DNA of 6,843 nucleotides from Caulobacteraceae bacterium (GTDB taxonomy: Bacteria; Pseudomonadota; Alphaproteobacteria; Caulobacterales; Caulobacteraceae): positions 1-6,843 of the forward strand of contig SDZP01000188.1 of the NCBI GenBank assembly GCA_004144935.1, in the 5' to 3' direction. The position numbers were made by a program, and so were the translations under genes. A model generated the notes under the pieces. That model saw only the letters and a program-made list of their open reading frames with translations, did not search any database and was not told where the DNA came from. This document shows positions 4,807 through 6,843 of the stretch, in pieces (positions within the stretch are counted from its first letter, which is position 1; each line of letters opens with the position of its first letter).

Positions 4807-5276
4807 CCCCGCCAATGCAGGGCGCAGATGAGGGTGAACAGCCGCCGGGCGGTGTCGAGGTCGGTCTTCACCTTGCCCTCGAGCCTGGCCTGCAACAGCG
4901 TGCTGCCCTCGTTGTGCAGGCCTCGGCGGCCCATGTCGATGGCCTCGATCTGCGCCGGCGTCGAGTTGCGGATGGCGGCGTAGTAGCTCTCGCAGATCAT
5001 GAAATAGTCTTTGATCACGGTGCGGAACGGCGACAGCGACAGCAGGTGTGTGTGCTCATAGCCCGGCCCGGTGATGGCCATGGCCAGCCGGTTCTCGATC
5101 AGGGCGATCTTGACGTCATAGGGCCCGGCCTCGGCCCCCGCCGGCTCGAAGTAGTTGTCCTCCAGCAGATCGAAGATCGCGACCTGCCGCTCCTGCTCCT
5201 GGTCGCGGGACGCCGACGACAGGGACTCCTCGTCGAGCTCGATGCTCTGCAGGCGATGGGCGGCTTTATCGGTCAT
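4803..5276 (-). CDS. UPF0262 family protein, function unknown
   Basis: The 157-residue product matches my memory of UPF0262, a family I know only from alphaproteobacteria and with no assigned function. It is predicted cytoplasmic, with no signal peptide or membrane segment. Conserved-looking blocks are AIFDLLEDNYF (33-43), SLSPFRTVIKDYFMICESYY (80-99), IEAIDMGRRGLHNEGS (110-125) and DTARRLFTLICALHWRG (141-157). The density of His, Arg, Cys and aromatic residues in the last two suggests a binding site, but no known catalytic motif is recognised. The gene starts 24 nt after hisD, without a strong ribosome-binding site, and its stop overlaps the phosphatase start. The coupling with a phosphatase is suggestive but does not give a function. 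Confidence 0.88.
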   Translation of the reverse strand: MTDKAAHRLQSIELDEESLSSASRDQEQERQVAIFDLLEDNYFEPAGAEAGPYDVKIALIENRLAMAITGPGYEHTHLLSLSPFRTVIKDYFMICESYYAAIRNSTPAQIEAIDMGRRGLHNEGSTLLQARLEGKVKTDLDTARRLFTLICALHWRG

Positions 5277-5300
5277 GGGTCAGGGGCAGGATAGCCGGGT

Positions 5301-6593
5301 TCAGCGCCGCGGCAACCGCAACGCCGCCGACAGGGCATGCGCCGGAAGGCCCTCGGCCTCGGCCAGGGCCACGGTGTGGGGGCCGAGCACGGCGAAACCC
5401 GCCTCCCCGGCCTTGATCACCGACGTGCGCTTGAGAAAGTCGAACAGGGACAGCCCCGACTGGAAGCGGGCCGCCCGGCTGGTCGGCAGCACGTGGTTGG
5501 AGCCGGCCACATAGTCGCCGAGCGCTTCCGGCGTGTACTTGCCGAGGAAGATGGCCCCGGCGTGCCGCACCTGGTCGGCCAGGGAATCGGGATCATCGGT
5601 GCAGAATTCCACGTGCTCGGGCGCGATGGCGTCGACCAGGGCCGGACTGTGGGCCAGCGGCGCGATGATGATCGCCCCGTGGTCGCGCCAGCTCGCGGCG
5701 GCGTCCTCGCCGGTGGCCAGGGTCTTCAACCGCCGCTCAAGGGCCGCCTCGACGGCATCGGCCAGGGCCTCGTCGTCGGTGATCAGGATCGACTGCGCCG
5801 CCGGGTCGTGTTCGGCCTGGGACAGCAGGTCGCCGGCAATCCATTCCGGATCGTTGTCCGAATCGGCGACCACGACGATCTCCGACGGACCGGCCAGGGC
5901 GTCGATGCCAACCACCCCGTACAGCCGCCGCTTGGCCGCCGTGACATAGGCGTTGCCTGGCCCGACGATCTTGTCGACCGGTTCGATGGGGCCGGCGCCG
6001 TAGGCCAGGGCCGCCACCGCCTGGGCGCCGCCGATCCGCCAGATCTCGGTGACGCCGGCCTCCGCCGCCGCCGCCAGCACGGCCGGCTGCAGCTTGCCGG
6101 GCGGCGTTACCATGGCGATGCGGTCGACGCCGGCCACCTGGGCCGGCACGCAGTTCATCAGCACCGTCGAGGGATAGGCGGCCCTGCCCCCCGGCACGTA
6201 GACCCCGACGCTCTCCAGCGGGCCCCAGCGCCAGCCCAGCTCGACCCCGGCCTCATCGGTCCAGCGCTGGTCGGCGGGCCTCTGGCGCTCGTGGTAGGCG
6301 CGGATGCGCCCGGCGGCGAAGGCGATGGCCTCGCGCACCGCGGGGTCACAGGCGGCGACGCCCTCGGCGATCTCTTCGGGCGAGACCCGAATGGTCTGTT
6401 CGGTCAAAGTCACCCGGTCGAAGCGGGCGGTGTAGTCGAGGACCGCCTCCAGCCCCCGCGCCTTGACCGCCGCGATCACCTCGGCGGCGGCGGCGTCGAC
6501 ATCGGCCGGCTGGCCGCGCCGCTCGTCCAGGAAGGCGGCGAAAACGGTCTTGAAATCGGGGTCGGTGAAGCGGAAGCGGCGCATGGGTTCCAC
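5301..6593 (-). CDS. hisD: Histidinol dehydrogenase
   Basis: HisD catalyses the last two steps of histidine synthesis, oxidising L-histidinol to L-histidine with two NAD+. The 430-residue product has normal length (434 in E. coli). The family signature runs from IDALAGPSE to LLSQAEH. Zinc ligands Gln259, His262, Asp360 and His419 and catalytic Glu326-His327 (APEHVEF) are all present, counted from the GTG. GPGNAYVTAAKRRLYG, GDYVAGSNHVLPT and GLPAHA are also typical. The GTG at 6593 has AGAGG 6 nt upstream; ATG 6584, three codons later, is an equally plausible start with a weaker site. UPF0262 follows after 24 nt. The preceding PDZ gene ends 39 nt upstream, so there may be readthrough from it. 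No other his gene is in the window. Confidence 0.97.
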   Translation of the reverse strand: MEPMRRFRFTDPDFKTVFAAFLDERRGQPADVDAAAAEVIAAVKARGLEAVLDYTARFDRVTLTEQTIRVSPEEIAEGVAACDPAVREAIAFAAGRIRAYHERQRPADQRWTDEAGVELGWRWGPLESVGVYVPGGRAAYPSTVLMNCVPAQVAGVDRIAMVTPPGKLQPAVLAAAAEAGVTEIWRIGGAQAVAALAYGAGPIEPVDKIVGPGNAYVTAAKRRLYGVVGIDALAGPSEIVVVADSDNDPEWIAGDLLSQAEHDPAAQSILITDDEALADAVEAALERRLKTLATGEDAAASWRDHGAIIIAPLAHSPALVDAIAPEHVEFCTDDPDSLADQVRHAGAIFLGKYTPEALGDYVAGSNHVLPTSRAARFQSGLSLFDFLKRTSVIKAGEAGFAVLGPHTVALAEAEGLPAHALSAALRLPRR

Positions 6594-6632
6594 TTGGCGC
6601 CTCTGGCCGCCAGATCAAGGAAAATCGCCGCG

Positions 6633-6843
6633 TTAAATGTAGTCGGCCGGCGTCAGAGTGACCGGGCCGCGTCCCGCCACGGTCAGGGTGACCGGTCCCT
6701 GGTCGGCCCCCAGCAGGCGCAGGACGGCGGTGAACGACGGACCCTCGATCCGGTCGCCGACCTTCAGCCCCGCCGCCGCGGCCGGGCTGCCGGTTCCAAC
6801 GACCGAGACCTTCGCGCCGCCGGGAGCCTCGTCGAGCCACAGG
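6633..6843 (-). CDS. PDZ-domain protein, C-terminal end (cut by window edge)
   Basis: Only the last 69 residues of this frame are in the window; it enters at 6843 and ends with TAA at 6633-6635. The segment VSVVGTGSPAAAAGLKVGDRI is cut here to its core, GSPAAAAGLKVGDRI: the carboxylate-binding part of a bacterial PDZ domain (SPA..AGL..GD.I). The tail ends VTLTPADYI. PDZ domains bind protein C-termini and usually sit beside a protease or secretion domain. A retropepsin-like aspartyl protease with a C-terminal PDZ is one possibility I recall for this lineage, but the N-terminal domain is outside the window. The frame is open with sensible codon use throughout, and the stop lies 39 nt before hisD. 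Confidence 0.75.
   Translation of the reverse strand, partial: LWLDEAPGGAKVSVVGTGSPAAAAGLKVGDRIEGPSFTAVLRLLGADQGPVTLTVAGRGPVTLTPADYI
6651..6698. repeat. Imperfect direct repeat encoding GPVTLT twice
   Basis: Plus-strand bases 6681-6698 and 6651-6668 match at all but three positions, with a 30-bp (10-codon) period. They encode GPVTLT-VAGR-GPVTLT near the end of the PDZ protein. This looks like a small in-frame duplication or two similar beta strands; it is a minor feature. Confidence 0.6.

Noticed and set aside
6346..6840. Minus-strand frame of 164 codons spanning the start of hisD and the PDZ end.
   Set aside because: It runs in a different frame over both supported genes and is Arg/Gly-rich without motifs; the PDZ frame ending at 6633 explains the region.
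1..6843. Search for a novel defence, mobile or secondary-metabolite system.
   Set aside because: All supported genes are conserved housekeeping or nutrient-uptake genes. There are no integrase, transposase, terminal repeats, CRISPR-like repeats, toxin-antitoxin pairs or signs of insertion beside the tRNA.

Overview
The window looks like chromosomal DNA of an alphaproteobacterium, most likely Caulobacteraceae (Caulobacter or Phenylobacterium-like). The reasons are the high GC content, the gene order hisD / UPF0262 / low-molecular-weight phosphatase / infA / maf / RNase E/G-like / yacG / tRNA-Phe, which I recall as typical of this class, and a -10 element of the GCTATA type in front of infA. 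The assignment is by recall; no search was run. Every gene I can support lies on the minus strand, so transcription runs from high to low coordinates.

In transcription order, the window opens with the C-terminal end of a PDZ-domain protein (6633-6843, truncated by the window edge). It is followed by hisD (histidine biosynthesis), a UPF0262 protein of unknown function, and a low-molecular-weight phosphatase-like protein whose start overlaps the UPF0262 stop. A 118-nt gap (4224-4341) holds a good candidate promoter and a perfect palindrome ahead of infA (IF-1). infA, maf, a short RNase E/G-family protein and yacG then form a tight run. The last two junctions are 4-nt GTGA and ATGA overlaps, which suggests translational coupling. 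A weak terminator-like hairpin after yacG overlaps a candidate promoter for the tRNA-Phe(GAA) gene, whose CCA end is encoded.

Next comes a roughly 500-bp stretch without a convincing gene (1560-2057), lower in GC than its surroundings and containing several short inverted repeats. It acts at least as the upstream region of the last operon: exbB, exbD and the N-terminal part of tonB (cut off at base 1). These encode the inner-membrane motor that uses the proton gradient to energise TonB-dependent outer-membrane receptors.

Most of the window is conserved housekeeping content. I see no mobile element, CRISPR array, toxin-antitoxin pair, phage gene or defence system. The points most worth a second look are the unusually short RNase E/G-like protein that lacks the zinc-link cysteines, the phosphatase with a non-standard P-loop and no arsenate-reductase redox cysteines, and the structured noncoding gap upstream of exbB.
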